From assembly GCA_948470475.1 (NCBI GenBank), contig OX419347.1, forward strand, positions 9,814,665-9,878,664: a stretch of DNA of 64,000 nt. Reading direction: 5' to 3'. A model generated the notes under the pieces. That model had not been told where the DNA came from. It made no database searches and was given only the letters and a program-made list of their open reading frames with translations. The stretch is from Galaxea fascicularis (taxonomy: Eukaryota > Cnidaria > Anthozoa > Scleractinia > Euphylliidae). Both the position numbers and the translations under genes were made by a program. Below, one piece after another: positions 1-13,600 of this stretch; the first letter of the stretch is position 1, and each line of letters opens with the position of its first letter.

Positions 1-120
1 TATCCTGCGGATAAATATCTATCCAGTGGATAGTGCAATTAGCTTTTCCATTACTTATCCGCTGGATAGTGATTTATCCACTGGATAGCGCTAGCCAACG
101 TTTGAATAACCAGGGCCAGG
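1..120. repeat. Dispersed repeat with short palindromes
   Basis: Several copies of a short self-complementary unit of the form TATCC-(A/G)CTGGATAG occur at about 1-95, followed by sequence that I recall as repetitive in coral genomes. It looks like the end of a small dispersed element cut by the window edge. The repeat is visible; the element class is not. Confidence 0.45.
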
Positions 121-755
121 TGTATAGATCACGCAACAAAATAATATTGATAACACGCCTCCCGCTCAGATTGTTCCACCAAACACGGCTCACTAGCAAT
201 TGACGTTTTTCCTGTATAATCCCCGGGTACAATCTCACTAGGCCACCGTTGTTAAAACACAGGCAAGTTAAAGTTTCTTACTTGTCGCCAACTCATTTCA
301 AGTTAGTTTTATAAACGTTCTTGGTCGTAACAACATTTTCGACAGCTCTGAAGGCGAGGTAACATCACAATGTTTTGTGAAAGTCCCGAGGAAAATTAGT
401 CACGACGTGTTTGAGCGATTCGAAAGGCGATTCGGGCACACAAGTTCAACTTTTGCTTTGTAAGTGGAGATATTCAATACATGTATTTAGGCTTTGTGCT
501 ACAATTAACTTGACTTTCCAAACATTTTTTGTCCTAACAGATAAGCTGCTTTTCAGACCAAAACTTGATCCGCGCCTGGCAAATAACATCCTCACAGAGA
601 AAAATATTTGCATGCTCGTGTTTTTGCCAAATGTTGAATATGCTTTCACAAATAAGTGCTATACTGATCGTAGACTTTCTGAACAAGATCGGTGTTTTGG
701 CCTTTGTAGCGGAGCTCCAGCGGCCCGAAGGGCCGCAAAGCGGAGCCCCATACCT

Positions 756-787
<32 letters not shown>

Positions 788-952
788 ATCTTGGCTAGCG
801 GTATTGCTCGTGGGCGCGACCGACGACGACGACGACGTCGCACAATAATTAATAATGTCCTAATAATAATAATAATAATAATAATAATCCAACATGGCGG
901 CCATACTCCAGCTGACCAAGTTTATAGCAGACATCTTTGATATTAGACATCC

Positions 953-987
<35 letters not shown>

Positions 988-3100
988 ATCCGCTGACCGG
1001 TATCACGTGACCATATTGCGGGCTCAAGTTATGAGCGGTCGAGGTCAGCTGTTTTTTTGAAGTTGACCGCTGATCAAGTACTGGTTTTCAATTGGATCGC
1101 AGGCTCAAACCAGGCCAAAACGAGGTTTTTAAAATTTTTAGTCCTGTAAGCGACCCTGTAAGCAATATTCGCCGCCTACCTTCACTACTTCTCAGTTCTT
1201 TGTTTGTTTAAACCGATGAGAATCAGCCTTCGGATGTTAAGAACAGCAAATTGGATTGCCTGGCTTTGCTATTTTATACTTTACGGATCTTCAAGAGAAA
1301 AGATCAGGGTTTTAATCATGCAGGCACTGTCTTTGATTGCTGACTTTTGCTGTGTAATAATGAACTGGACGGTTTTGCCGCTAAAAATCCTTAATTGAAG
1401 AAGCTTCCTTGGTGGACACGGGAAGTAACACAAAGTGACGGCGAAAAACTTCAAGGCCCGCTAAGGATTTGTATCTGCTTAGCAATTGAATACTTTTGTG
1501 TGAAATGACGGCGTCTGATTTAGCTCTGTGTTCGGAGTGATAAATTTGTTGACTGGCAGGTTAGTACTCCTGTTGTGTTTTTATATGACAAATGTTGACT
1601 TGTCTCTGTGACTACGAGTTATGTTTGTTACTTGTCTTAGTTTTCCAATTTCTACGAGGAACGCCGAAGAAACTTTCGCCGGCATCGTTCTTTTCTTTGT
1701 TTTCTTATCTTTTGTTGTTTTCATGCTGTATCGACTAAAAAATGCTCGTCTTTTCTCCAAATGTATATTTTCGATCCAATATTTCATTTTCGATCCTAAA
1801 ACTCTTCGCTTTCCCTGCTGTCGCTCATTTTTTGGGCAAAGAATTGGTTGAAGAAAGCCAAGCGAAGTCCGGACGGTTTATATTCTCGGCTTCGCTTTGT
1901 TGACATTATTGGAAACTCACAAAGAGTAATCGACAACTCATTGCGAAACGTAAACACGATTTTTAACAGCTGCAGCATTGGAAATGCCAGCGATAATTAT
2001 GTTGTCCCTCAAAAGCAATTCTCGTTGTTGGTTAAAAAATCACAGATTTTCAAGGCTATTGCAGTAAAAACTCCTTTGTTCAATGTTTACGGCTGAAAAA
2101 TGTTTTTCAGAAATCCTGAGTCAGATGTTATCATTAACAGTGATGTCAAAAATAATACCACCCACGACTTGTAGTCAAGGTTTGTTGTTTGCAATTTGTA
2201 ATTGATCGAAGTCAAGAATAAAACCATTCTCAACATCACTAGATAATTGCAGTTGATCACCTGAGTTGATTCATTGCTAAAATACTATGCTCGATCAGTC
2301 TATCGCAGTCACTTTTCTCAAGGAAAAGTAAAGTCGATTTCGCTCAACGTTTTTCCATGTTATTGTTAAAAGGACATCTACGGCACTTTCTATCGTCTTT
2401 ACTGTAATAGATCACAAGAATAACACCATAAAATGTTCAAAACAAGGCGAGCAAAGTACTTTTGTTCTTTTATGGGCGGTGTTGAAGAGAGCTGACTTTG
2501 AGGTTTTATCGCACTTTTGCTGTAAAAAATTTTGTTTTGATAGATTAAAATGTCACCGATGTCGGTTATCAAGTTGGTTTAATAGTGGGACACTAGAACT
2601 GTTAACCTAGTGAAGTGATTTTTACTATTTGTATCGAAATGTAATCAGATGTAATTAAACTGTGATGAAGAAAAGTTTGTTAATCGTTTTTGCTCATCAT
2701 AATCATATAGTTCCTGTGAAACAAAGCCCGATGATATTTCGAAAATCCACGTTTGCACTTGATTGAATGGTGGCTTTTGTTCTGCAGCAAAACAGTAAAA
2801 AAATATATATATATATGTAATCACAATATAGAGAAGTCCTTACTGGAGTCATGGCTCAAGTCCTGTGGCATTGCCATATTAGTTTATCAGTAAATGCTAA
2901 TATTGAGGAAATAATTGTGGAGCTCCGCTTTTAGGCTTGCCTAAATATATATATTACAACTTCCCTGAAACTTGCAGACGTTGGGCAAAGACTATGGAGA
3001 CAAAAGAAATGATTACAAAGTTGAGGCAATTCAAGTGTTACTTACGCACTCACTTACGCACGCACTTACAGGGCCATGACATAATGGCTACGATAGAGGT
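121..3100. other. Intergenic DNA, no supported gene
   Basis: Only short open frames without domains or paired splice sites are present. Simple repeats occur at about 820-835 (GAC)n and 864-888 (TAA)n, and an AT dinucleotide run at about 2802-2816. I see no RNA gene and no convincing promoter. Confidence 0.6.
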
Positions 3101-3107
3101 CTAAAGT

Positions 3108-3426
3108 CTGCCGCACACTAGCCGACTTTTTGTCGGCCGACGAAAAATCTTCACTTTTCGGCTAGTGTGCGGTGAATTCAGACAAGTCTGCGACAAGATC
3201 GGGGCTTGTAGGGCGATATCTGTAAGCCGCTAGATCTCAAAACGTCTTGTCGGGCCTTTTCAGCTAGACTCGCGCGCGCCGCAACCAATTACGAAGCATC
3301 ATGAGGGTGACATGAATTTTCAATTTTCGCCGCGTCAGCGGAATAGGCGCCATCTTGATTTTGGATGACTCGGCCCCAAGCCTCAGCGCGGTTAGTTGCG
3401 ACAAAAAATCGGCTAGTATGCGGGAA
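3108..3426. mobile_element. MITE-like element with inverted ends
   Basis: The left end reads GCCGCACACTAGCCGA and the right end is its near reverse complement, TCGGCTAGTATGCGG. A second inverted copy of the left end lies at about 3155-3172, so the left part forms a hairpin by itself. There is no coding capacity. It fits a non-autonomous DNA transposon of about 320 bp; the superfamily is unknown because I could not define a target duplication. Confidence 0.55.
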
Positions 3427-6400
3427 GCTGATGGCCCGACAAATTATTTTAACCCGATTTGACCTAATTAAGTACTATTTCAAAAGCCAGTCAAGTGATT
3501 GTTTCATCAGGGTATCCAAACACCGAGAAACAAATGAAAGCACGTGCTGTGGTATGCATCCGATGGTTGGTAGTTGACGTAATGAATCATTAATGAATTT
3601 GAGAAGCATCTTTTCAACTAGTTGTGATTTGTCCTGCTATATGGCATTGCCGATTGGCTTGAATCTCTCCATCAGACGCTCCGGGCTAATGGGATAATTT
3701 TCTTCAATGCGTTGAGAGATTCCCCCTCGAATTACGTGTCCGTCTTAAAATTTAGTGACGCAATTAGTCACGTGATCAGATGAAGACAAAATATTTCTGC
3801 ATATCCGTTTTCACCTTGTTTCAGGTTCGGGAAGATGTCCTTGTTTTCTTCACTCTCCTTGCTTTGCATGGGATCTTAATGACGCAAAACCAACGCCCTT
3901 AAAATCGACGGAAATTCCAGAGGGCCTATATCTAATATTTATTAGTGGGCTAAATGCTACCTCTGGGCCAAATTTGGTACTTTCTGCCAAAAACGCACAA
4001 TCGATCCGTGCAGATCTGTGCAAGCAAACGACTGGAAACTTGGCTTGCGAATACTTAATTTATGCATGAGACATTCAAGGATTTTCACACAGTGACGCTC
4101 GGTATAAAAAACCATTGAAGTTATCATTCAATAGTCAGTGAAACATGATAAGCGTGTAGTCCTGGATCACACATCCGGGACTGGGTTAGTTATAGCTATT
4201 GGCGGGAATGGCACTTTATAATTATGTGCAGCAGTGTAATTAGTGTGGAACGTTGTATCATGCGGGTAACGGTCATCATTTAGCGGTGGGGGGAGGGCTG
4301 CTAAAGTGAGAAAAAAGTTTGGCCAAGAACTTGTGCCCCCCCCCCTCTTAAGGGTCCAAAAAAACTCTGACCCTCCCCCCTTACTCCATTAACATAAACT
4401 GTGACCTCCTCTAAAAGGCATTTTTTTTAAAAATGGCCCTCCCCAAAGTATGGCTAAGAAAATAGTGACCCTCCTCTCCAGTACAGATCCCCCTCCCCCC
4501 CTCCCCTCTCTTCCCCCTAACTTCAGAAAACAATTGGAGAAAAGATGTCTACAGACCAAGTAATGCTATATATCCGTTTCCGCGCTATGGTTTTACAGTT
4601 TGATATTTATCCGCGGACATTATCTGTTCCGTGAAGTGAACAGTTTTCTGAGAGTGAAGCCCGAGGAAAACTGTGAGCTCCGATGGAGGAACTGATAATG
4701 TCCAAGGACATCCGAGCATATTTTTAAAAGCCAAATGGAGGCTACTGTTTTTTATCATCCTACAAAATATTTTTGGGAGAATATCACCGGATATCCCCGG
4801 TTTCAGCTGGGGCTTATTCAGTCACGTGAAGCGTTTAAACCAATCGCGTGCGAGCGAAAATATTTGATTGATTATAATTAACAACTATTCTATGAGGGGC
4901 CGCTGGATATGAAATGATAAATGACGCCCCGAGTTGGTTATGATCATTTCATATCCTGGAAGCCCGTAAACACTGCGCCCACTAATTGAGAATTTGAACC
5001 AAAATTACTGAGATAACAGAAAGAAACGTAGAGAAAGAAAAACCGTGACAAGGAACATTTCTCGATCACATGACTAAACGGAAAGGACGCGAAAACCTTA
5101 GATTTGCTGCAGCGTTTCTGGGAAAAGTTGAATGAATTCAACGGAAGTCGATCCGAGAAGAACGCTGGAGCTTCATTTTTGGAAAAATTGCTCCATTTTA
5201 TTGGCTCAGGACTCTTGTAAATGGTCAATGTTTTTGTAAAGCTTGTATAAAGCGATGGAATGGCTTTCACATGGATTTACGTGCCGAAGAAAGCGAGTTT
5301 GTAATCCACTCAAACAACGGCGCCACTGTGTGCAAATTTGATCAAAATGAAGACACAATTTCAGATTGTTTTGATGAACTAGAACATCGCCTCACAGAAA
5401 CTGGTCGGAAAAAAGAAATCTGAGGGAAAAGCAAAAGAAATATCATGGTTATGAGAGATATATCCTGCGCCTCTTGAAGTTTATCTGATGCGTGACACAA
5501 AAACTGGTCCTGCGGCCGAGATGAATCATGAAAACAATGAGAGAGGCGATTCTTCTCGTCTTTACTAAACGTGACACTTGTAAAAGTTAAACTTTTGACT
5601 GTCTTGAAGTTGGTGATTGGTACATGACATCGAGTGCAGGTAAAAGGCCACTTTTACTGTGTTGATTTTTAGTTTCAAAAGAACACCGATCCTTCGAAGG
5701 ATTTCTTGTAGTAAATGCTGCTGTGAACTTTTCTCAGAGCTGCAAGGAAATTGTTTAAAAAAGAAACCAGTAATTTCGTCTGTATTTCGGTTCCAGTGTT
5801 GCAATTTCTACTTATTAATTCCGCTGCGAGATGATTTTGCTAATGGCTGCCGGTTTCGGGAGAAAATTTTACTCAGCTTTCTTTATTTGGTGACGCGTTC
5901 ATTGACCATATTTGTCGCACTCGGTGTAGGAGCTGATAACCTGTGTCCGACTAGCCAATCAAAATGCGACCAATCACGTGCGAGCAAAAATATCTCATGG
6001 ATTTAACACGCATGTATCAGTGACTGAACACGAACTTTCTGAAATACACAGATTGTAATTAACTGCAACAATCCTCACAGAAGTAACTCGTCCACTGCCG
6101 TATACATGAAACTGGTTTTCTTGCTCTTGGTGACGGAGTTTGAGATAAATTATTCTCAAGCCGTTTTCAAATCTTAAGCGTGTTTGAAGTCTTTTCCAGT
6201 TCGTGAATGTTATGCAGACACACTGGATCGGCAATGACATTTGTACTAATAAGCAAAATAAGCATAATGTATGAGTCATCTAAGATCCCAGTCCCCTCCC
6301 CTCCTCACAGTGTGAATTAGCGATGAAGTTCGAAACACCTGCTTGTTCACTAGCAGCACCAAAGTAAACAAAATGGTTCTTAGAAAGACCAGCCCGGTTA

Positions 6401-7564
6401 AATGCACATTCTCTCTTTAAATGATGTTTACTAAACTGTAAAAACACGGCCTTATGGTATATGGTATATTATATACGAGGCTTAAGCTTTTAACACGTGA
6501 TCAAGGAGGGCCGTTGTTTAATACAGATTCTTAATACAGAGTTTGCTTAAGAAATTATTCATTCTTTCCTATAAACTGTGTTGAAATAGAGATAATCTCT
6601 TAGGAGAGCATAATAACTTAACGCCATCCTGACTTAATTCCTTTTCCTAGTAGTATAATGAGTTTCGCCGGGAAGGAAGGATGTTTTTCTGCGAACAATT
6701 TCCTCAACTGTGTTGCGGCATCAAAAAGCGCTGCACTTAATTGTGTTCAGTTTTGAATTCAGTAGTCTTGTTTTGTCTATGATTTCCATCTCCTTTTTTC
6801 CTTTAGAAGTTTGCGGAAACAGCATAATGTCTTTTCTATCAAAATATTTTCTGTAAAATGCCATATAAACCGCCAATTTTTTTTTTCTTCCATGACGCTA
6901 ACGAAAGAAAGTTTTTACAATTAATAATTAATAGTTCGACCAAATGGATTGCGGCATAAATGCGACCAGTTTTCTTTTTATTCGTATTCTTTTTCTTCTA
7001 AATTTAACCGCCGCATTAATATTGGTCTTGCGTTGCCGCATTTTTACCCGGAACATTACAAAACTTTTTCTGGTCCTCTTCACGTCTAGAATATGATAGA
7101 CTTTCCCGGAGCTACAACGCTTTAGTTTAGCAACGAAAATTTTGGACTGACAAGAAAACCTGATAAATGACATTAGCAGTGTGCAATCCTTTAATATCCT
7201 GCACGCCTTTATCGCAAAATTGTTTTCGTGAAAACGATTTTTAATTAACTTTTGTTGTCGTATTTGATTCTTTCTAGAGGCGTTCACATCCCCTACTCTA
7301 ACACCTCGCTTTCATTTCGGTGCTTTCGGCTGACCATTAATTACAGGCCAGTGACGAAAGCCGTTTTTACGTTTCAGCGATTTTATCAAATTTGTCACTA
7401 TTTAAAACCGCAGTGTCATTTTTAAGAAGAGATGGAATACAAATCTTGACAGGTTATACCTAGATCAATTCTACGATAACCTGTTTTCATTTCACTGGAC
7501 TCAAATTATAACTGATCAAACTAAAGCATTTTGCTGTTGTAATTGTCGATCACGTCATTTGGGA
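3427..7564. other. Intergenic DNA upstream of the receptor gene
   Basis: C-rich low-complexity sequence lies at about 4270-4520. An inverted repeat built on GGATATGAAATGAT lies at about 4902-4962. A related phrase, CCAATC(A/G)CGTGCGAGC, occurs at about 4840 and 5970, showing dispersed repeats on both sides of 5 kb. The interval just upstream of 7565 should contain the receptor promoter and 5' UTR, but I cannot pick out a core promoter. The open frames here have no recognisable domains. Confidence 0.5.
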
Positions 7565-7625
7565 ATGTCTTCTTCTGGAGGGAGTATATTACTTCTCCTC
7601 CTGTGGACGAATACTGTTTATATGA
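7565..7625 (+). CDS. Receptor exon 1: start and signal peptide
   Basis: The first exon encodes ATG, a short Ser/Gly stretch, then a hydrophobic core (ILLLLLW) and small polar residues, as expected of a secretory signal peptide of about 20 residues. It ends in phase 1 at A|GTAAGTG. The phase-1 acceptor of the LamG exon joins without a stop. The start is chosen because it is the ATG directly before the hydrophobic core. The first intron is about 2 kb long. Confidence 0.72.
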
Positions 7626-10600
7626 GTAAGTGTAACATTTTATTTCGTCTCGTTAAGCTTTCTTAATTCGATAGAGTATTCAAGTAATTCTTACACAGCT
7701 GTCGTTGTTGCTAAGGAGTTTAAAATAATGTGCTTGGGATTTCTCAGGTGTTTCAGAAACATTTATCGCACTCAGGCAGAGAAATTCACAGTAAACCACA
7801 AAATTTCGAGACGTATTTTAAGTTTTTTTAAAGCCAAAAGCTGTGAGAATTTGAAGTGTCCCGAGGAAGGTTTTTTAAACGTTAAGTGACTTCGACAACA
7901 AGCACTAGAAGTGTAAGGACGTTTTTGTAGACTCGGCCGCGATGTTCATTTCCTTAAAAGAAGCTTCAAAATTGATTTCACTTCGCAATCTGTCTTCGAT
8001 ATCTCATAACTCGTTAGTTTACTTTGTTAAGAGCAGAGTTCTCTTCGTGTAAACAAGCATACAAGTTTCGATCATTTGCCGTTTGGTTTATATAGGTTTT
8101 ATTTTAAGATATATTCTATATCAAGAAATGGGTCGGAAAACAACCTGTTTTTTTGGCAAGCCAAATTTTATGTAGTGTTCACCCGAAAAACGCCGTTTAG
8201 CAAACATATATCTTTCAAGAAAAAAAAAAGTGAACTGAAAAGAAATGACATCTTCAAAATCTATGTTAATCTTGACCAGCCCTCCCAACTTTCCATCATG
8301 TTTATGATAAACTTGATGAATTATTAATGTTTTCAGAAACGTACTGCAATTACTTGTGATACAGTTCAAGCTTTTGTGGTGAATGAATACAAGCTAGTCT
8401 GAACACTAACTAACACTCTTAATTTCCGAGATTTTGAATGAAAATTACGACATGAAAATTAGTTTATTAAGTAATGCAAAACAAAAACAAAAAATAGAAA
8501 GGAAAGAAAACTGAACGTTCGACTCGTAAAACATTCCCTGAATAAGCAACTGGAATACGCAGTCGAGGGATACTTCCAACTGTATTCATTATTAAAAGAG
8601 AAGATACTCGCTGCTTATTAAGTTCATGAATATAATAAATCGTACTTTATCTACCACTTGCCTTGGGCAAGCTAAGAAACACATTTGTAGCTCGTAATAG
8701 TTAAGTATATGCCAAATTACATATTTTCGTCTAGTTTTGAGCAGCTGCCAAAACCGTAAACAAATTGTCATATAAACGTTGAAGACAGGACATACAGTTA
8801 AAGTACATAAAAAGAAAAATTCCCTCAGGATCTCGGATCAAAGTAAACAGTTGCTCCTCGTTTCCCTCCACTTTTTAATTTTAATGGGTCAAGGAACACT
8901 GCGGACAGCTATTGGCGACATTTGGTTTTTTTCGATGTAAATAAACAGCCCTTACAATCTCTAAGCAATTTTGTTTCTTTTTAGTACTAATTAAATAGAA
9001 CACCATAGAGCTAATCATGGCTAGGTCAATATAATTATTCGTTCTTTTCAGTTTGCTTGTCAATGAAACAATGACAGTAACGCGATTTCCTTACTTTTAG
9101 TCGAAACCTCTTACTTTAGATTCAAGACGGTAATCCGCCATAACTAATTGTAAATCCTCTCGCGTGCATGAAGTTTCCGGCATTGTTATCCCTGTGAAAA
9201 AGTGGATTAGCTGTGCTTTAAAAACATGTACAGTGGACTTGATTAATCAGAAAAAAAAAAGAAACAGAATTAACCAATCAGAAAATTAAGAAAAAAGAAC
9301 CTTTCTTTTCGCTTTCTCATCATTTTCGAACGTTGAATACCAATATGAAAGTTTTGATCCATCATTTTCGTTTCAAATCTTTGTTATGTCTCATATCCGT
9401 GCCTTTACTTATACGGTCACTCTTGTTTTCCAACGAGAACGTTAACCTCTGATGGTGTTTTTGCAAAACTACGCAAAACATTATAAATAATATTCCTGTT
9501 TTAGTTTTCTCGATCTTTCTGAAAAGAGAGGGAAGTGCTCTTAGAAGTATCTTTGTCATTGTGAAGAAAGATGAGCCATGGCTTTTGGATTAATTAATTA
9601 ATTGAATGATTTATTGTGTTTTAAAGATCTACGCAGCAACCTAAGACACCACTGGAAATTCAGTGAATTGTTTCCGTTCGAGGACAAAGTAACAGGCGAG
9701 AAAGGAAAGTTTATTGGCGACACGAAACCACTTAACAACACCAACTACCTCAGTTTAGAGGGCGAATCGTGTTTGATCCTGAGCTCTTTCACGGAGCGTT
9801 GCCTTTGTAATTCTGAGTATTCCGTGGCAGTATGGATGCAGGTAAAACTCTCTGCAACGTCTCCTCAAATATTTCTTGGCACATCTAGAAATGGGACTGA
9901 CATACACGGCGTTTTTGTGTACCAAACCGAAGCGACAGGTAAGAAGAGAAAACTAAGAGTGGAGGTGTTTGTTGATGGGTTCCGTTGGAGCGTGCCTTTT
10001 ACGGTCCCTCAAGAGATTTGGTTTTTTATTTCTCTGAGTTGGAACATACACAACGATAGCCTAAGTGTTTATCTGAACGGAGATGAAGTTAACACGACTC
10101 TGAGAAAGCGTGGAAACGACGAGGACGTAAAGAGACGTCTGAGGTTACGGGGATCATTTCCAAGACAAGAGGTCCCTCCATCATTGTACTTGGAAAGCGG
10201 AGCGCTATATGATGAGGTTATGACGTGGAACAGGACACTGGATCATAATGAAATGAGGAGATTATACCAGGCACAAATGAGTAAGTTTGTAAGTGTTACT
10301 GTGTGAGCCAACAAAGCGCAGCTAATAGCCTGAGATAGCGGTGGGGCAAAATCTCTGGAACATTTAATGTAACATTGGACACATTGGCAAAATTAAGCAA
10401 GCAATCAACTTCACTAACGAAGTGAAACGCGCGTAAGCAACTTGCGGTCGAGTCTTTGTTTTCTTTCTTAGTGGTTAAGATTTTAGAGTAGATGATTTTT
10501 GAGCCCACCAAAGAACACACTGTAAATCAAAACCAAATGAGTTATGTGCACGGAGGCCTGTCGACACTGGGTTTGGAAGCAATCGTCAAAAAACAAACAA

Positions 10601-13600
10601 ACAAACAAACAAACAAACGAAACACCTTGGTTTAGCATGGACTATTCTAGTCGCTAGAGCTCATGAATATGTGAACCTTGTGGCATGTGGGTTCGAGTGA
10701 CACTGTGGAATACCTTACAAATTAATGTGTCGTGGTAAGCTGAAAGCCACTCATTGAGCACTTTGGCTTCATGGTAGCGGGCATTACCCATTAAATCTAC
10801 CAAATAAAGTTTGAACCCGAGCATTAGCAGCCTTGGATAGCTGTTTCGAGGTCTCATCAGTATATATGGCATAGCTAATACCCTGTGAAGCTTGTGGGAC
10901 GTGGCTTAGAGTGACAAGCATAACTCTTATAAAGGAAACTTAATCGGGTCTGCTGATTTGAATGCGCGCGTTTTCTCCAATTTGGGGAGAATATAGTTGC
11001 CAAAAAGCAAGCATGGTGCTCGGGAAATGAGCTGTATCACTCAGATGAACAGTAGTTCTTGTCGTAACATTTCGCAAAATAAATGGCATCCAGAAAACAA
11101 TAACTTCAGACAACTGTCCAGGCCATGGAAAAGGGTTTCAAGGTTAGAATAATTTCAACCGCTTAAGATGGTTTCACCTAAATGTAATGTGACTATTTTC
11201 GTTTCTCTTCAGATGAGCTTTCAAAAATTAATTGCGCAGGAACGGATACGACCTTGAACATAACGTGGCAGTCGCTTGACAGATCTATATTGACAAACGT
11301 TAGCGATGACGGTCAGGGGTATAGAGTTCGAGTCTGGAGGAAAAAAGATCTAATTCAAAAAGAGGATCTCGACCTTTCCATCCATCATTATTTTCTGAGA
11401 CGCCTGAGTAAGGAAATTTCTCTGCTATTTTTGCCATCTTTTTAGCTTCAGTTATGGCACCATTGGTCTAACAAAAACAGATGACCTTAAAGGGCAACGC
11501 CTTGGTTAATATGACATTTGATAACTGAATTATAGTTGGTAGTAGGATGACGTTCCTGTTCGTGTTTATATGATTTCAACCTGAAATCAATCAGATCATG
11601 TTAAATCAGATAAATTTGTCTTGATCCCACATCAGAATTCGAAACCATGTTTCTAATGGTCTCCAGATCCCTTTCTTAGAGTCTCTTCTGACTACAAATA
11701 CTGCACAGCTTTCCTCCAATGGACGAGTAAAAGGGGCGAGCAGTGAAGCACACTTCATATGTTTCATGTGACATACTCTAACATTTCGCGTCAAAGAATC
11801 CAAAATACATTTGAAGCATGTGGGTCCACAACCTTTGGTTTATTTTAGTTGTATGTTGGTTGTTCATTCTCATCACGTGCAAGTTTAGTAAGCATTCATA
11901 TTGTTATGGAATAAGAATATCCTTGTTTTCTCGACGTCTTTTCTCTTTGTTCTTGAAAGACTTGCTGACGTCATTTTGCTTGCGTTCTTAGCACCATTCT
12001 CGTCTTATAAGGTCCGTGTCTGGAAAGGCGCGCAGCGGATTGGAGCTCTGCTATGCCACACGAAAGAGGGAGGTAAGATTTCAGATTCAGATTTATTGTT
12101 TAAGCAGTACTTTGCAACATTTATTAAGAAGATGCAGCTGTATGTTTAAACTACTTACTGACCTGATCCAAAACCCTCAATCCTTTGATAATGGGTGGAC
12201 AATTCTACTGACCAAAGGATGGCAAAGATGTTGAAACATTTCTGTATCACCGATGATCATGAAGATATTAAAAATCCCATTTTGCCGGTCTTGACAGCAA
12301 TCCAGACTACAGGAAAGGAAGCGCATTTTTTGCAATATTATTGCATATTCGATATTCTTCCGGGTATGGACCAATACCGTTTTAAAGATTATATGAGTTT
12401 CCAGTATTACAAGCTGCAGTTAATAAATAGTCAGTAACTAGGAATCTATGAAAACTTGGTTACAATCTCTACTCACGTGCGTTCATTTTCAAAACTGAGG
12501 ACACAATCTACAGACAACTATTAACACCTTAAATTCGTGGACTCATCCTGTAGCAACCACAATATGCACACACAGGTTGTTTACAGGTCAGTCAGACTAA
12601 CTCGGATAACTGTGTTTTACCTTGCTGTAGAGCGTTTTCACATGACGTCACGGCGGCCATGTTGATGTACCAAAACGAAGGAACGGCGGCCATATTGGTG
12701 TACCAGGCTAACTCTCTGGGAATACACCATTTTGCTAATGATCAGTTCCGAGTGAATTGTGGGTAGATCCAGTCCTTTGTGGGGGCAAAGAGGAGGCAAA
12801 TGGTCAAAATTAGAATTTCAAATTACGTCTTTAAATGGCCGTTTGCCCCCACAAAGGACTGGATCTACCCACAATTCACTCGGAACTGATCATTAGTAAA
12901 ATGGTGTATTAAACAGTATAATTTCTTTTGTTTCACTAAACCAATATGGCCGCTAGTCACGTGGGTGAAAACACTCTATATTGATTTGACTTCTGGTTTG
13001 ATTTAATGCATTTACAAAAAGGCGCCGCCGTTTACAGTCACTTCATTTACTCTAGTCGCTTGATCTGTACTGCCCTTTGGAATCTCTTTATGTGGAATCT
13101 CCAACCGTGTAAGCTAGGACCAAAACTAGGCCCAGCTACATATATCACATAAAATCGCCTGAACATGTTTCCGGAAATTCTCGATTTTTTTTGTGTGAAT
13201 ATCTCGAAATATGTTTCTAAATACTTCTAAATATCTCAAAAATATCTGGCTTTATTTTCATAAATATTACAGTGACAACCTCAAAAAGTAGCCTGTCTTC
13301 TAAAATGGCAACACAAATTTCGGCATGTCAGGAAATGATATTCTTGTAGAGCATACAACAAAACTCTAAGCGATTTTACATAAAGTCGGCCTTAGACTTA
13401 TTTCAGTACCCAGCAGTCTCCAAGAAGACTAGGGCAGTGTAGTTAAAGCAGACTTAACGATTATTTACTCAGCAACAGCATCCGCCATGCATTTTGTTGA
13501 ACAGGCAAACGCTAACATAGGACGCATGGCATTTATTATGAATGAAAAATACTGCCGAATCTCACTACTGCAGGCCTATGTGAGGAGATTTGTTTGAATT

